Positions 25,466-34,226 of a stretch of DNA of 64,000 nt are shown in pieces. Within the stretch, counting starts at the first letter, position 1, and each line of letters opens with the position of its first letter. Source of the DNA: Flavobacterium ranwuense (GTDB lineage Bacteria; Bacteroidota; Bacteroidia; Flavobacteriales; Flavobacteriaceae); NCBI RefSeq assembly GCF_004349315.1, contig NZ_SMLH01000001.1, positions 682,001 through 746,000 on the forward strand, read 5' to 3'. A program made the translations under genes and the position numbers. Under the pieces are notes generated by a model that saw only the letters and a program-made list of their open reading frames with translations, made no database searches and was not told the origin of the DNA.

Positions 25466-27121
25466 ATGGAAGAATTTGACACAATTATTATCGGTTCTGG
25501 TGTTGGCGGTTTAGCTACGGCAATTTGTTTAACGCGTGCGGGACAAAGAGTTTTGGTTCTCGAACAACATTATGTTCCTGGAGGTTGGAGTCATAGTTTT
25601 ACTTTGAACGGTCAACGATTTAGCCCGGGCGTGCATTATGTTGGGCTTCTTGACGAAGGACAATCCACACACGAACTTTATCGTGGTTTGGGCATTGCAA
25701 ACGACATGGTGTTTTTTCGAATGAATAAAAATGCCTACGAGCATTGTTTGATTAACAATGAAACTTTCGATCTGCCTGCCGGAGTTGAGAATTTAAAGGA
25801 AGTGCTTATTTCTCGTTTTCCAAAGGAAAAAAAAAACATCACAGAATATTTAACTCTGGTGCAAAGAGTGAGTCATGAATTGCAATTAATCCCTAAATTG
25901 AAAGGGTTTTGGCAAAAAATCACTGTTCCTTTTCGAACCAAACACTTCGGGAAATTTGCTTTGTTTCCTTTAAAAAAAGTAATTGGTTGGCATATAAAGG
26001 ACCCTTTGTTGAAAGCCGTTTTAAATATTCAATGTGGGGATCACGGGCTTTCGCCAAAGCGAGCTTGTTTTCCGGTACATTGCTCTGTGATGAGCCACTA
26101 TTTTGATGGTGGATTTTATCCTATGGGCGGTGGTGGTGGCATTGTAAAAGCAATGACCAACGGAATTAAAAAATACGGTGGCGAAGTGCGAGTAAAGCAA
26201 GCTGTCGAAAAAATTATTATTGAAAACAAAAAAGCAGTTGGAGTTCAATTAAAAAGTGGCCAAAAAATTTGGGCTAAAAATATTGTTTCCAATGCCGATC
26301 CGTCCATTACTTATCTCAATTTGATTGGGAAAACGCATTTGAGCAAAAGCTTGTTTGAAAAATTGGAGAAAACAAAATACTCGGCTACCTCATTGATTTT
26401 ATTCTTGACTTTAGATATGGATGTTACTCAATATGGGATTGATTCTGGAAACATCTGGATGATGAAAGATGAGCATGACGACGCAAATTTTGAAGATTTA
26501 ATGAGCAATGATTGTACTGAAGGCGATTCATTTCCTGCGGTGTTTATTAGTTGCACGACCATGAAAGACCCGGTAAGTTTCAACGGGAGATACCATAATT
26601 TTGAAGTGGTAACGTATGTGAATTATGATAATATCAAAGAATTCAATGCTTTGGAAGAGTATCATGATGAAAGCTATACCATCTTCAAAGAGAAAGTCAT
26701 CAGTAAATTGATGAACAATATCGAAAAAGTTATTCCTAATGCCAAACAAAATATAGTTCAGGCCGAATTAGGGACGCCAAAAACGAATGAGTTTTACATT
26801 AATTCTACTAAAGGGAATGTCTATGGAACGGAAAAAACATTAAATCAGGTGGGCCCTTTTTCTTATAAAAATAAATCCGAAATAGAGAATCTGTTTCTTT
26901 GTGGGGCAAGCACGCTTTCACACGGAGTTGGTGGCGCAACGCATTCAGGAGTCATGGCGGCGGCCTCAATTTTGAATTGCAGACCAGAAGATTTATTGGT
27001 GGAAGATGCCAATCAGAAATTGCGAATTTATGATGCCGAAGATGTATCAACATGGCCAGAATGGATTCATGTAAAAAGATCAGATAAGAGAAGAACTTTC
27101 AAGGGAGTAAAAGTCTATTAG
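25466..27121 (+). CDS. CrtI/CrtISO-like FAD oxidoreductase (first)
   Basis: A 551-residue member of the phytoene desaturase / carotene isomerase family, with the N-terminal dinucleotide fold IIGSGVGGLATAICL and GGWSHSF, and the C-terminal ASTLSHGVGGATHSGVMAA. No carotenoid genes are nearby. It may desaturate or isomerise the aryl polyene; no experimental role is known to me. It precedes darA. A paralogue is found at 47671. A long C-terminal tail after the FAD-binding end (about 40 residues) is Arg/Lys-rich. Confidence 0.82.
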   Translation: MEEFDTIIIGSGVGGLATAICLTRAGQRVLVLEQHYVPGGWSHSFTLNGQRFSPGVHYVGLLDEGQSTHELYRGLGIANDMVFFRMNKNAYEHCLINNETFDLPAGVENLKEVLISRFPKEKKNITEYLTLVQRVSHELQLIPKLKGFWQKITVPFRTKHFGKFALFPLKKVIGWHIKDPLLKAVLNIQCGDHGLSPKRACFPVHCSVMSHYFDGGFYPMGGGGGIVKAMTNGIKKYGGEVRVKQAVEKIIIENKKAVGVQLKSGQKIWAKNIVSNADPSITYLNLIGKTHLSKSLFEKLEKTKYSATSLILFLTLDMDVTQYGIDSGNIWMMKDEHDDANFEDLMSNDCTEGDSFPAVFISCTTMKDPVSFNGRYHNFEVVTYVNYDNIKEFNALEEYHDESYTIFKEKVISKLMNNIEKVIPNAKQNIVQAELGTPKTNEFYINSTKGNVYGTEKTLNQVGPFSYKNKSEIENLFLCGASTLSHGVGGATHSGVMAAASILNCRPEDLLVEDANQKLRIYDAEDVSTWPEWIHVKRSDKRRTFKGVKVY

Positions 27122-27168
27122 TATAAATTGTATTTTTTAGTTAGATTCGTGTTTTATAAATTGTAAAA

Positions 27169-28077
27169 ATGAAAAACGTCCTCGTTATATATTATTCTCA
27201 GTCGGGGCAATTGGAGTCTATTGCCAGAAATGTTGCAAAGCCGCTTCTGGATTCCGATGAAATGAATGTTTTATTTCATGAAATTAAGTTAGAAAAACCA
27301 TTTCCTTTTCCTTGGAAGAATGAAGAGTTTTTTGGCGCTTTTCCGGAATCTTTTTTACAGATACCTTCACAATTAAAGCCCGTTTCTTCGGAAATATTGA
27401 ATACAAAGTTCGATTTAATCCTTTTGAATTATCAAGTTTGGTATTTGTCTCCCTCTATTCCAATTAATTCTTTTTTGAAAAGTCCTGAAGCTAAAATTCT
27501 TTTAAATAACATCCCTGTTGTAACTATAAGCGGTTCAAGGAATATGTGGATAATGGCTCACGAAAAAATTAAAGCTTTGTTGAAACAAAACAATGCGCAG
27601 TTAAAAGGGAATATTGCTTTGGTTGACAGAGTTGGTAATCTAATTAGTGTCATTACAATTGTAGAATGGATGTTTTCGGGTGTAAAAAAGAAATATCTAG
27701 GACTCTTCCCTTTACCGGGAGTTTCTGAAAAAGACATCCAGGAATCGTCTAAATTTGGAAATGTAATCCTGTCCAGTTTACAAGAAAATAATTTTGGCCA
27801 ATTGCAACCCCAGTTAGTGGCAATTGATGCTGTCAGGATTAGTTCCTATCTGGTAACTGTAGATAGAACCGCCAACAAAATCTTCCAGAAATGGTCCAAT
27901 TTTATCATTAAAAAAGAAGCGGAATCGAGAAAATTTTGGTTGAAGTTTTTTAAAGTTTATTTATTGCTCGCAATTTGGTTAATATCGCCAATCGTATATA
28001 TTCTTCACGTTCTTACCTATCCATTCAAGATTAAAAAAGTAAAAAAAGAAATTCAGTATTTTCAAGGAGTTCAATAA
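27169..28077 (+). CDS. darA: DarA, dialkylresorcinol biosynthesis protein
   Basis: The 302-residue protein has a flavodoxin-like N-terminus (VIYYSQSGQLESIARNV, about 5-21) and hydrophobic C-terminal segment near 268-285. I recognise it as DarA, which works with the ketosynthase DarB in 2,5-dialkylresorcinol formation; DarA is reported to aromatise the cyclohexanedione product. It is 12 bases before darB. In flexirubins this ring is the alcohol part of the ester. The name 'condensing enzyme' used in databases is probably less exact than aromatase. Confidence 0.88.
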   Translation: MKNVLVIYYSQSGQLESIARNVAKPLLDSDEMNVLFHEIKLEKPFPFPWKNEEFFGAFPESFLQIPSQLKPVSSEILNTKFDLILLNYQVWYLSPSIPINSFLKSPEAKILLNNIPVVTISGSRNMWIMAHEKIKALLKQNNAQLKGNIALVDRVGNLISVITIVEWMFSGVKKKYLGLFPLPGVSEKDIQESSKFGNVILSSLQENNFGQLQPQLVAIDAVRISSYLVTVDRTANKIFQKWSNFIIKKEAESRKFWLKFFKVYLLLAIWLISPIVYILHVLTYPFKIKKVKKEIQYFQGVQ

Positions 28078-28089
28078 AATAAGTTAATT

Positions 28090-29223
28090 ATGTTTGAAGT
28101 ATACATTACAAAAATTGGAAAATGTTTGCCAAATGAAGCCATTTCAAATGACGAAATGGAAAATTATTTAGGCCTTATAAATGATACCGCTTCCAAAGCA
28201 AGAAGACTGATATTAAGAAACAACAAAATTGTTAGTCGTTATTATGCTATTGATAAGGACGGGAACAGTACCCATAATAATGCCGAATTGACTAATAATG
28301 CCATTCAGGAATTGTTTGACGATAGTTTTACAGCCCAGGATATGGAATTGCTTTCCTGTGGAACTACAACACCAGATTTACTTGTGCCATCTCATGCGTC
28401 GATGGTTCACGGCTTGCTAAAAAACAAAAACCTTGAGTTAAATTCATCTGCGGGTGTATGTTGCGCAGGTATGAGTTCTTTGAAATATGGGTTCCTTTCC
28501 GTAAAATCCGGAAGTACAAAAAATGCCGTTTGCACAGGTTCCGAAAAACTTTCTTCATGGATGCTGTCCGGTAAATTTGAGAATGAAGTTGTTAATTTAA
28601 AAAATCTGGAAGAGCAACCTATACTTGCTTTCAAAAAAGATTTCTTAAGATGGATGTTGTCTGATGGAGCTGGAGCTTTTTTATTAGAAAACAAACCCAA
28701 AGGAGACATCTCTTTGAAAATTGAGTGGATGGAAGCCTATTCTTATGCATACGAGCTCGAAACGTGTATGTATGCTGGCGGAGATAAATTAGAAAATGGA
28801 GAAATAAAACCTTGGAATGACTATAATCCTGATCAATGGCTGAAAGAGTCTTTGTTTGCTTTTAAACAAGATGTTAAATTATTGGATGAGTTTATATTGG
28901 ATAAGGGAGTGCAAAGTGTGTTTGATGCATTGTCAAAAAATAATATTACCGCCAACCAAATTGATCATTTTTTGCCACATGTTTCTTCTCATTATTTTGT
29001 TGACGGTTTAAATAAATTACTTACTGAAAAGGGTCTTGATATTCCAATGGAAAAATGGTTTATGAATCTGGGAACTGTTGGAAATGTTGGTGCAGCATCA
29101 ATTTATTTGGCATTAGAAGAATTAATGAATTCCGGAAAATTAAAAAAAGGAGATAAGATACTTTTATCTGTTCCAGAAAGCGGACGATTTTCTTATGCTC
29201 TTGCCTATTTAACGGTTTACTAA
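28090..29223 (+). CDS. darB: DarB, dialkylresorcinol ketosynthase (KAS III type)
   Basis: DarB joins two acyl-derived substrates into a cyclohexanedione, the precursor of the dialkylresorcinol. The 377-residue thiolase-fold protein has the nucleophile in GVCCAGMSS (Cys125 by alignment with FabH), the active-site His in HFLPHVSSH and Asn in NLGTVGNVGAAS. It follows darA and precedes the hotdog proteins. Together darA-darB is the strongest marker that this locus makes a flexirubin-type pigment rather than a simple aryl polyene. Confidence 0.92.
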   Translation: MFEVYITKIGKCLPNEAISNDEMENYLGLINDTASKARRLILRNNKIVSRYYAIDKDGNSTHNNAELTNNAIQELFDDSFTAQDMELLSCGTTTPDLLVPSHASMVHGLLKNKNLELNSSAGVCCAGMSSLKYGFLSVKSGSTKNAVCTGSEKLSSWMLSGKFENEVVNLKNLEEQPILAFKKDFLRWMLSDGAGAFLLENKPKGDISLKIEWMEAYSYAYELETCMYAGGDKLENGEIKPWNDYNPDQWLKESLFAFKQDVKLLDEFILDKGVQSVFDALSKNNITANQIDHFLPHVSSHYFVDGLNKLLTEKGLDIPMEKWFMNLGTVGNVGAASIYLALEELMNSGKLKKGDKILLSVPESGRFSYALAYLTVY

Positions 29224-29229
29224 AAACGT

Positions 29230-29664
29230 ATGGAATCAACAAATGCAGTGTTTCAGAAAGATTTTGTGGAAAAATTGTTGCCACAAAAATTTCCATTTGT
29301 AATGGTGGATAAGTTGTATTCATACACTGAAACAGCTTTGGTTTCTGGACTGAAAATTGAAAATGACAATTTGTTTTTTCATGAAGGAAACTTTGTGGAA
29401 TCCGGATTAATAGAACATATGGCACAATCGGTGGCGTTGCACACTGGTTATCAGTTTTACTTGAAACAGGAACCGGCACCAACGGGCTATATTGGTTCAA
29501 TCAAGGATGTTGTAATAAAAAAAATGCCAAAACTGAATGACGAAATCCAAACAACGGTTACGATTCTTCAGGAATTTGGGGGGATAACCTTGGTTGATAT
29601 AGTGACAAAATTGAATGATGTGGAAATTGCAAAAGGTCAGATGAAAACAGTTTTAGCAAAATAA
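29230..29664 (+). CDS. Hotdog-fold 3-hydroxyacyl-ACP dehydratase-like protein (ApeP type)
   Basis: The 144-residue protein has LLPQKFPFVMVDKL and GLIEHMAQSVALHTGY. It keeps the central helix with Glu (IEHMAQ) but lacks the GHFPG His motif of FabZ, like the ApeP-type dehydratases of aryl polyene systems. It probably dehydrates 3-hydroxyacyl-ACP to give the polyene double bonds. It starts 6 bases after darB and is followed at 9 bases by a second hotdog protein, suggesting a heteromeric enzyme. Confidence 0.78.
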   Translation: MESTNAVFQKDFVEKLLPQKFPFVMVDKLYSYTETALVSGLKIENDNLFFHEGNFVESGLIEHMAQSVALHTGYQFYLKQEPAPTGYIGSIKDVVIKKMPKLNDEIQTTVTILQEFGGITLVDIVTKLNDVEIAKGQMKTVLAK

Positions 29665-29673
29665 TTTTTCAAA

Positions 29674-30162
29674 ATGGACACTTCAATTGACATAAAAAAT
29701 TATTTGCCACACCGAGCTCCAATGCTCATGGTAGACATGGTTTTGAAAATGGATAATGAAAAAGTTGAAACCGTTTTCGAGATAAAAGAAACCAATATTT
29801 TTATCAAAAATAATATTTTTGTTGAAGTAGGATTGATTGAAAATGCGGCGCAGACTTGCTCGTCAATTGTAGCCAAGGGTTATTTTGTAGATGAAAATAA
29901 TGAAGACAAAGAAGGAGTAAATGTGGTTGGATTTATAAGTGCTTTAAAAACATTAAAAATATATGCGCTTCCAAAAGTAGGTAGTATCATTACTACCAGA
30001 GCGACGTTAGTTTCAAAATTTGTAACTGATACTTATAGTTTGTGTACCATGAGTTGCCAAACTTTCCATAAGGAAGAATTGCTTTTAGAAGGAGAAATTA
30101 ATCTTTTCATTCGTCCAACCCCAGCCCTCCCCAAAAAAGAGAGAGCAAAAAAAAGATTGTAA
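29674..30162 (+). CDS. Hotdog-fold dehydratase-like protein (second)
   Basis: The 162-residue protein has YLPHRAPMLMVDMVL at the N-terminus and GLIENAAQTCSSIVAKGYF in the central helix, again without GHFPG. The tail is strongly basic (KKERAKKRL). It is adjacent to the preceding hotdog protein and may form a heterodimer with it. A thioesterase-like role is an alternative because hotdog proteins are functionally mixed. Confidence 0.75.
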   Translation: MDTSIDIKNYLPHRAPMLMVDMVLKMDNEKVETVFEIKETNIFIKNNIFVEVGLIENAAQTCSSIVAKGYFVDENNEDKEGVNVVGFISALKTLKIYALPKVGSIITTRATLVSKFVTDTYSLCTMSCQTFHKEELLLEGEINLFIRPTPALPKKERAKKRL

Positions 30163-30163
30163 G

Positions 30164-30568
30164 ATGAAAAAAGAAGAAGTACCGCAGGACAAAGGCAATC
30201 TTTCAAATAAAAACATGAGAGAATTGGTTTATGCAACCGATGAAAAAGGGAATTACACCACCGCTTTGAGTACCGGTTGGGAGCCAAAAACAATTGCTCT
30301 TTCTAATTCTATTGAAGAAATAAGTGAGCGTATTGCTATTGCAAAAGAGCAAGTAAAAAATAATGAAGTGAGTCCCATTTGTTATTTTATGGAATTCAGC
30401 AGAATGGATATTGCTGTTTTATCCAGTTATGTAGGCATGTGGCAATGGCGTGTAAAACGACATTTTAAACCCAAGATATTTGCTGGATTAAGCGATAAAA
30501 TTTTGCAAAAATATGCTGACGCCTTCAATATTTCTGTTGCTGAATTAAGAAATTTTAAACCTCATTAA
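30164..30568 (+). CDS. Uncharacterised pigment-locus protein with HTH-like C-terminus
   Basis: The 134-residue protein begins one base after the previous stop and shares one base with the next gene. I do not recognise the family. The C-terminal 40 residues (LSDKILQKYADAFNISVAELRNF) look like the end of an Xre-type helix-turn-helix, and the segment MWQWRVKRHFKP before it could be the recognition part. It could be a DNA-binding regulator of the locus or a structural adaptor that keeps only the fold. Translational coupling with the BtrH-like gene suggests joint action. Confidence 0.7.
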   Translation: MKKEEVPQDKGNLSNKNMRELVYATDEKGNYTTALSTGWEPKTIALSNSIEEISERIAIAKEQVKNNEVSPICYFMEFSRMDIAVLSSYVGMWQWRVKRHFKPKIFAGLSDKILQKYADAFNISVAELRNFKPH

Positions 30569-31566
30569 TGGAAACTAATTTTACGCACCATCAATCTGCC
30601 CATTGTGAAAACGGAGTAGCTTCCAATTTGTTAAAACACAATGGTTTGAATATTAGCGAACCAATGGTTTTTGGAATTGGCTCAGGTCTTTTCTTTGTTT
30701 ATTTGCCTTTTCTAAAAGTAAATTATGCTCCTGCCATCAGTTACAGACCATTGCCTGGACAAATTTTTAATAAACTGGCCAAACGTTTAGGCTTGAAAAT
30801 AAAAAGGCAAAAATTTTCCAGCGAAGCTAATGCTACTAAGGCATTAGACGAAAATTTAAAAAACAATATTCCATCAGGATTGCAAGTTGGGGTTTATAAC
30901 CTTACCTATTTCCCGGATGAATATCGTTTTCATTTCAACGCCCATAATCTTGTTGTGTATGGCAAAACCGAAACTGATTATTTAATCAGTGATCCAGTAA
31001 TGGAAAACGTTACGACTTTAACACATGAAGAATTAAATAAAGTGCGTTTTGCCAAAGGGGCTTTTGCGCCAAGAGGACAAATATATTATCCAATTCAGAT
31101 TCCACAAAATGTGGATTTGAAAAGTGCCATCATCAAAGGAATAAAAAATACCTGTCGTGATATGTTGGCTCCAATGCCTATTATTGGTGTTCGGGGAATC
31201 CGATTTGTAGCCAAGCAAATCAGGAAATGGCCTATCAAGAACGGTACTAAAAAAGCCAATCATTATTTGGCTCAAATGGTGCGAATGCAGGAAGAAATAG
31301 GTACTGGTGGCGGAGGTTTTAGATTTATATACGCCGCTTTTTTAGAAGAAGCTTCCGTTATTTTAGAAAATGGAGAACTAAAAATCCTTTCACAAGAAAT
31401 GACCACAATTGGCGATTTATGGCGGGATTTTGCCGTAGAAGCATCTAGAGTTTATAAAAACAGAAGCACAAAAGCAGATGTGTACAACACGATTGCCGAC
31501 CAGCTTTTGGATATTGCCGACAAAGAAGAAGTGTTTTTTAAGAAATTGAAAAAAGTAATTAGCTAA
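30568..31566 (+). CDS. BtrH-like acyltransferase/C39-like protein
   Basis: The 332-residue protein has the BtrH N-terminal signature with Cys13 in SAHCENGVASN and a downstream His in FHFNAHNLVVYG, with Asp in ISDPVM, giving a papain-like triad. BtrH in butirosin synthesis moves an acyl group from a carrier protein to an amine. Here such chemistry would fit moving the polyene from its carrier protein to an acceptor, in competition with the LpxL-like and C45 proteins. A glycine-rich loop TGGGGFRF is near residue 250. The function is inferred. Confidence 0.72.
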   Translation: METNFTHHQSAHCENGVASNLLKHNGLNISEPMVFGIGSGLFFVYLPFLKVNYAPAISYRPLPGQIFNKLAKRLGLKIKRQKFSSEANATKALDENLKNNIPSGLQVGVYNLTYFPDEYRFHFNAHNLVVYGKTETDYLISDPVMENVTTLTHEELNKVRFAKGAFAPRGQIYYPIQIPQNVDLKSAIIKGIKNTCRDMLAPMPIIGVRGIRFVAKQIRKWPIKNGTKKANHYLAQMVRMQEEIGTGGGGFRFIYAAFLEEASVILENGELKILSQEMTTIGDLWRDFAVEASRVYKNRSTKADVYNTIADQLLDIADKEEVFFKKLKKVIS

Positions 31567-31575
31567 AAAAATATA

Positions 31576-32328
31576 TTGCAACCAATCATACAAATATCAA
31601 ATCTATCTAAAAAGTACAAAGATGCCGAAATGTATTCTTTGAATGACTTTACTTTATCTATAAATGAAGGTGAAATCTTTGGATTATTGGGACCAAATGG
31701 CGCTGGAAAAACTACATTAATTTCGATGCTTTGCGGTTTAATAAAACCAACTTCGGGGAGTTTTACCATCGCGAATCTGACGTATGCCAAAAATGCGAAT
31801 GAAATCAAAAAAATTATTGGAGTTGTTCCGCAAGAATATGCTTTGTACCCCACATTAACCGCAAGGGAAAACCTAATGTATTTTGGGAGTATGTATAGTT
31901 TAAAAGGCGATATTCTAAAAGATAAAGTAATCGAAAGCCTCGATTTTCTTGGTTTATTAAAATTTGCCGACAAACGAATTGAAACCTTCTCGGGAGGAAT
32001 GAAACGCCGTGTAAACTTGATTGCAGGAATTTTACACAATCCAAAAGTGCTTTTTCTGGATGAACCAACCGTTGGTGTTGATGTACAATCAAAAAATGCG
32101 ATTTTGGATTATTTAAAAGAATTAAACCATAACGGAACAACCATCATTTATACTTCGCATCATTTATCTGAAGCCGAAGATTTTTGTACCGATATTGCCA
32201 TTATAGATCGAGGGGAAATTTATGCAGAAGGCACCCCAATGAGTTTAATTACAGCCACGGCAAATGCCAAAAATCTAGAAGATGTGTTTATTGCTTTAAC
32301 CGGAAATGAATTGAGAGATGATATATAA
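31576..32328 (+). CDS. ABC transporter ATP-binding protein, TTG start
   Basis: The 250-residue ATPase has Walker A GPNGAGKTT, signature FSGGMKRR, Walker B VLFLDEPT and the switch His in TSHHLSEAE. The start is TTG at 31576: the frame is stopped at 31564-31566 by the end of the preceding gene, and the next ATG falls inside the conserved domain. It overlaps the permease gene by 11 bp. The pair probably exports pigment or precursor, or flips a pigment-lipid. Confidence 0.9.
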   Translation: MQPIIQISNLSKKYKDAEMYSLNDFTLSINEGEIFGLLGPNGAGKTTLISMLCGLIKPTSGSFTIANLTYAKNANEIKKIIGVVPQEYALYPTLTARENLMYFGSMYSLKGDILKDKVIESLDFLGLLKFADKRIETFSGGMKRRVNLIAGILHNPKVLFLDEPTVGVDVQSKNAILDYLKELNHNGTTIIYTSHHLSEAEDFCTDIAIIDRGEIYAEGTPMSLITATANAKNLEDVFIALTGNELRDDI

Positions 32329-33601
32329 ACTGTACCAATCGGTTTACAAAGAATTTCTGCTGTTAAAAAGAGATTTAGGCGGAGTAATCATTCTGTTTAT
32401 CATGCCTTTGGTGTTGATAATTATGGTTACTTTAATTCAAGATAATACACTAAAAAACATAAGTAACACAAAAATTCCCATTCTATTGGTCGATAATGAC
32501 AAAGGGAAAGTGTCGAAAACCGTTTTTGAAAATTTACAAAAAAGTGATGTATTTAGTGTAGTTACCCAAATTGATAACGAACCATTGACAGAGGCTCTTG
32601 CGAAAGAAGCTGTTTTTAAAGGAAAATTCCAGTTAGCAATTATCATTCCTTCTCGTTTAAGTTTGGATTTGCAGGCTAAAATTGATCAGAACGTCGAGAA
32701 AATAGTGAGCAGTTTAGGATTTACAGACAGTTTAGCAATACCGAAAAACACTAAAATTGTCGATCAAAAAGAGGTAAAACTTTATTTTGATCCAGCGACG
32801 CAAATGAGTTTTAAAAATGCCGTAATGAGTTCTATCGATAAGATGATTTCGCAAATAGAAACACATTCTATTTATGCTGCTTTTCAAGACCAACTGGGCG
32901 AAGGCACTGCAAGTTTTGAGCAGAAAAGCTTCATTACTTTCAAAGAAATAATTCCAAGGGTAAACAATAAGGAAATAATTCCAAATTCAGTGCAACATAA
33001 CGTTCCTGCTTGGACACTTTTTGCCATTTTTTTTATTGTAATTCCGTTGTCAATCAATATTGTCAAAGAAAAAACACAGGGAACTTTCGTTCGTTTGCGT
33101 ACCAATCCTGTTCCCAATAGTATCGTTTTAGCAGGAAAAACAATAACCTATCTCATCATTTGTATGATTCAATTTTACATGATGGTGGCGGTGGCCAAAT
33201 TCCTGTTTCCTCATATCGGATTACCATCACTTAATATTGAAGGTAATTTATTTTTGATGAGCATTGTCGCTTTATTTTCAGGCTTTGCGGCTATTGGCTT
33301 CGGAATTCTAATAGGAACCGTTGCAAAAACCCAAGAACAATCGGCACCGTTTGGAGCTACTGCCACCATTATTTTGGCCGCAATTGGAGGTGTTTGGGTT
33401 CCCGTTTTTGCAATGCCAAAAGTGATGCAAATCATAGCGCAATCTTCTCCAATGAATTGGGGATTGAATGCGTTCTATGATGTGCTGTTACGCAATGCCG
33501 GTATCCTAGACATTTTACCAGAAATAAGTTTGTTGTTTCTGTTTTTCGTAATTACCATAACCATTGCATTATTGTATGATAAAAAGAAAAGATCCGTATA
33601 A
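32318..33601 (+). CDS. ABC-2 type transporter permease
   Basis: The 427-residue membrane protein has one N-terminal helix (about 22-42), a large extracytoplasmic domain (about 45-220), then five further helices, the standard ABC-2 layout. It overlaps the ATPase gene, which supports one complex. Six-helix ABC-2 permeases of this size export drugs, lipids or polysaccharide precursors. Substrate is inferred from the locus only. Confidence 0.88.
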   Translation: MIYKLYQSVYKEFLLLKRDLGGVIILFIMPLVLIIMVTLIQDNTLKNISNTKIPILLVDNDKGKVSKTVFENLQKSDVFSVVTQIDNEPLTEALAKEAVFKGKFQLAIIIPSRLSLDLQAKIDQNVEKIVSSLGFTDSLAIPKNTKIVDQKEVKLYFDPATQMSFKNAVMSSIDKMISQIETHSIYAAFQDQLGEGTASFEQKSFITFKEIIPRVNNKEIIPNSVQHNVPAWTLFAIFFIVIPLSINIVKEKTQGTFVRLRTNPVPNSIVLAGKTITYLIICMIQFYMMVAVAKFLFPHIGLPSLNIEGNLFLMSIVALFSGFAAIGFGILIGTVAKTQEQSAPFGATATIILAAIGGVWVPVFAMPKVMQIIAQSSPMNWGLNAFYDVLLRNAGILDILPEISLLFLFFVITITIALLYDKKKRSV

Positions 33602-34025
33602 CGAAGCCACCGCTTTGACCGTTTCTCAAGAAATTAGAGTTCGTTTCAACGAAACCGACCCGCTCGGAATCGTTTGGCACGGCTATTATATTACGTATTT
33701 TGAAGATGGTCGTGAAGCTTTTGGTCGGCAACATGGGATTTCATATCTCGATGTTTTCGATAGCGGATTTACAACTCCCATCGTAAAATCGACCTGTGAG
33801 CATAAATTATCATTGCGTTATGGAGATGTGGCTCGAATAGAAACCACAATCGTCGATACGCCTGCAGCAAAAATGATTTTTAGATATACTATTTTTGACG
33901 CCAAAAATGAAATTGCTTGTACTGGTGAAACTGTTCAAGTTTTTTTAGACAACAAAGGAGAATTAATGTTGACCAACCCCCCATTTTACGAAGAATGGAA
34001 ACGTAAAGTAGGATTAATTAAATAA
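33576..34025 (+). CDS. Acyl-CoA/ACP thioesterase, 4-hydroxybenzoyl-CoA thioesterase family
   Basis: The 149-residue hotdog protein has the Asp-containing motif ETDPLGIVWHGYYITYFEDGRE typical of YbgC/4-HBT thioesterases. It would release or proofread acyl chains on the carrier proteins. I start at the ATG 33576; an in-frame TTG 12 bases earlier adds MHYC only. The gene overlaps the permease by 26 bp. Aryl polyene clusters also contain a thioesterase of this kind. Confidence 0.83.
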   Translation: MIKRKDPYNEATALTVSQEIRVRFNETDPLGIVWHGYYITYFEDGREAFGRQHGISYLDVFDSGFTTPIVKSTCEHKLSLRYGDVARIETTIVDTPAAKMIFRYTIFDAKNEIACTGETVQVFLDNKGELMLTNPPFYEEWKRKVGLIK

Positions 34026-34049
34026 AAAGTGTTCAATTACATTATTTTA

Positions 34050-34200
34050 ACCACATAGAAACATAGATTTAGAACTTTAAAATAAGGTATAATGACTCAA
34101 AAATATTTAGACGAACTGACTTGTGAAATTATTGGATCTGCAATCGAAGTTCATAAAATTATGGGTCGGGGATTAGTAAAAACCTATGTTTCTATGTGGT
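34050..34200. repeat. 17-bp perfect inverted repeat flanking a GxxExxY remnant
   Basis: ACCACATAGAAACATAG (34050-34066) and CTATGTTTCTATGTGGT (34184-34200) are exact reverse complements, 151 bp end to end. Runs of T before and A after extend the symmetry. The enclosed DNA carries the start of a GxxExxY-family gene. Confidence 0.85.
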
Positions 34201-34202
34201 AA
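34092..34202 (+). pseudogene. Truncated GxxExxY-family gene
   Basis: The 36-codon frame starts MTQKYLDELTCEIIGSAIEV and continues with HKIMGRGLVK before a stop. This matches the first third of GxxExxY proteins, about 125 residues long and common in Bacteroidota, where the next residues should be LLESVYE. The coding part ends inside the right arm of the inverted repeat, so the rest was lost, probably by recombination or by element formation. Tyr of the usual LTY is Cys here. It is not part of pigment synthesis. Confidence 0.72.
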
Positions 34203-34226
34203 AAAAAATTAGAGCAACAATAAATT

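Noticed and set aside
29060..29500. 146-codon minus-strand frame opposite the darB end and first hotdog gene
   Set aside because: Antisense to two well-supported genes, with no family-like sequence.
34092..34202. Functional small protein of 36 residues
   Set aside because: It is the first third of a GxxExxY protein cut by the inverted repeat; there is no sign of independent function.
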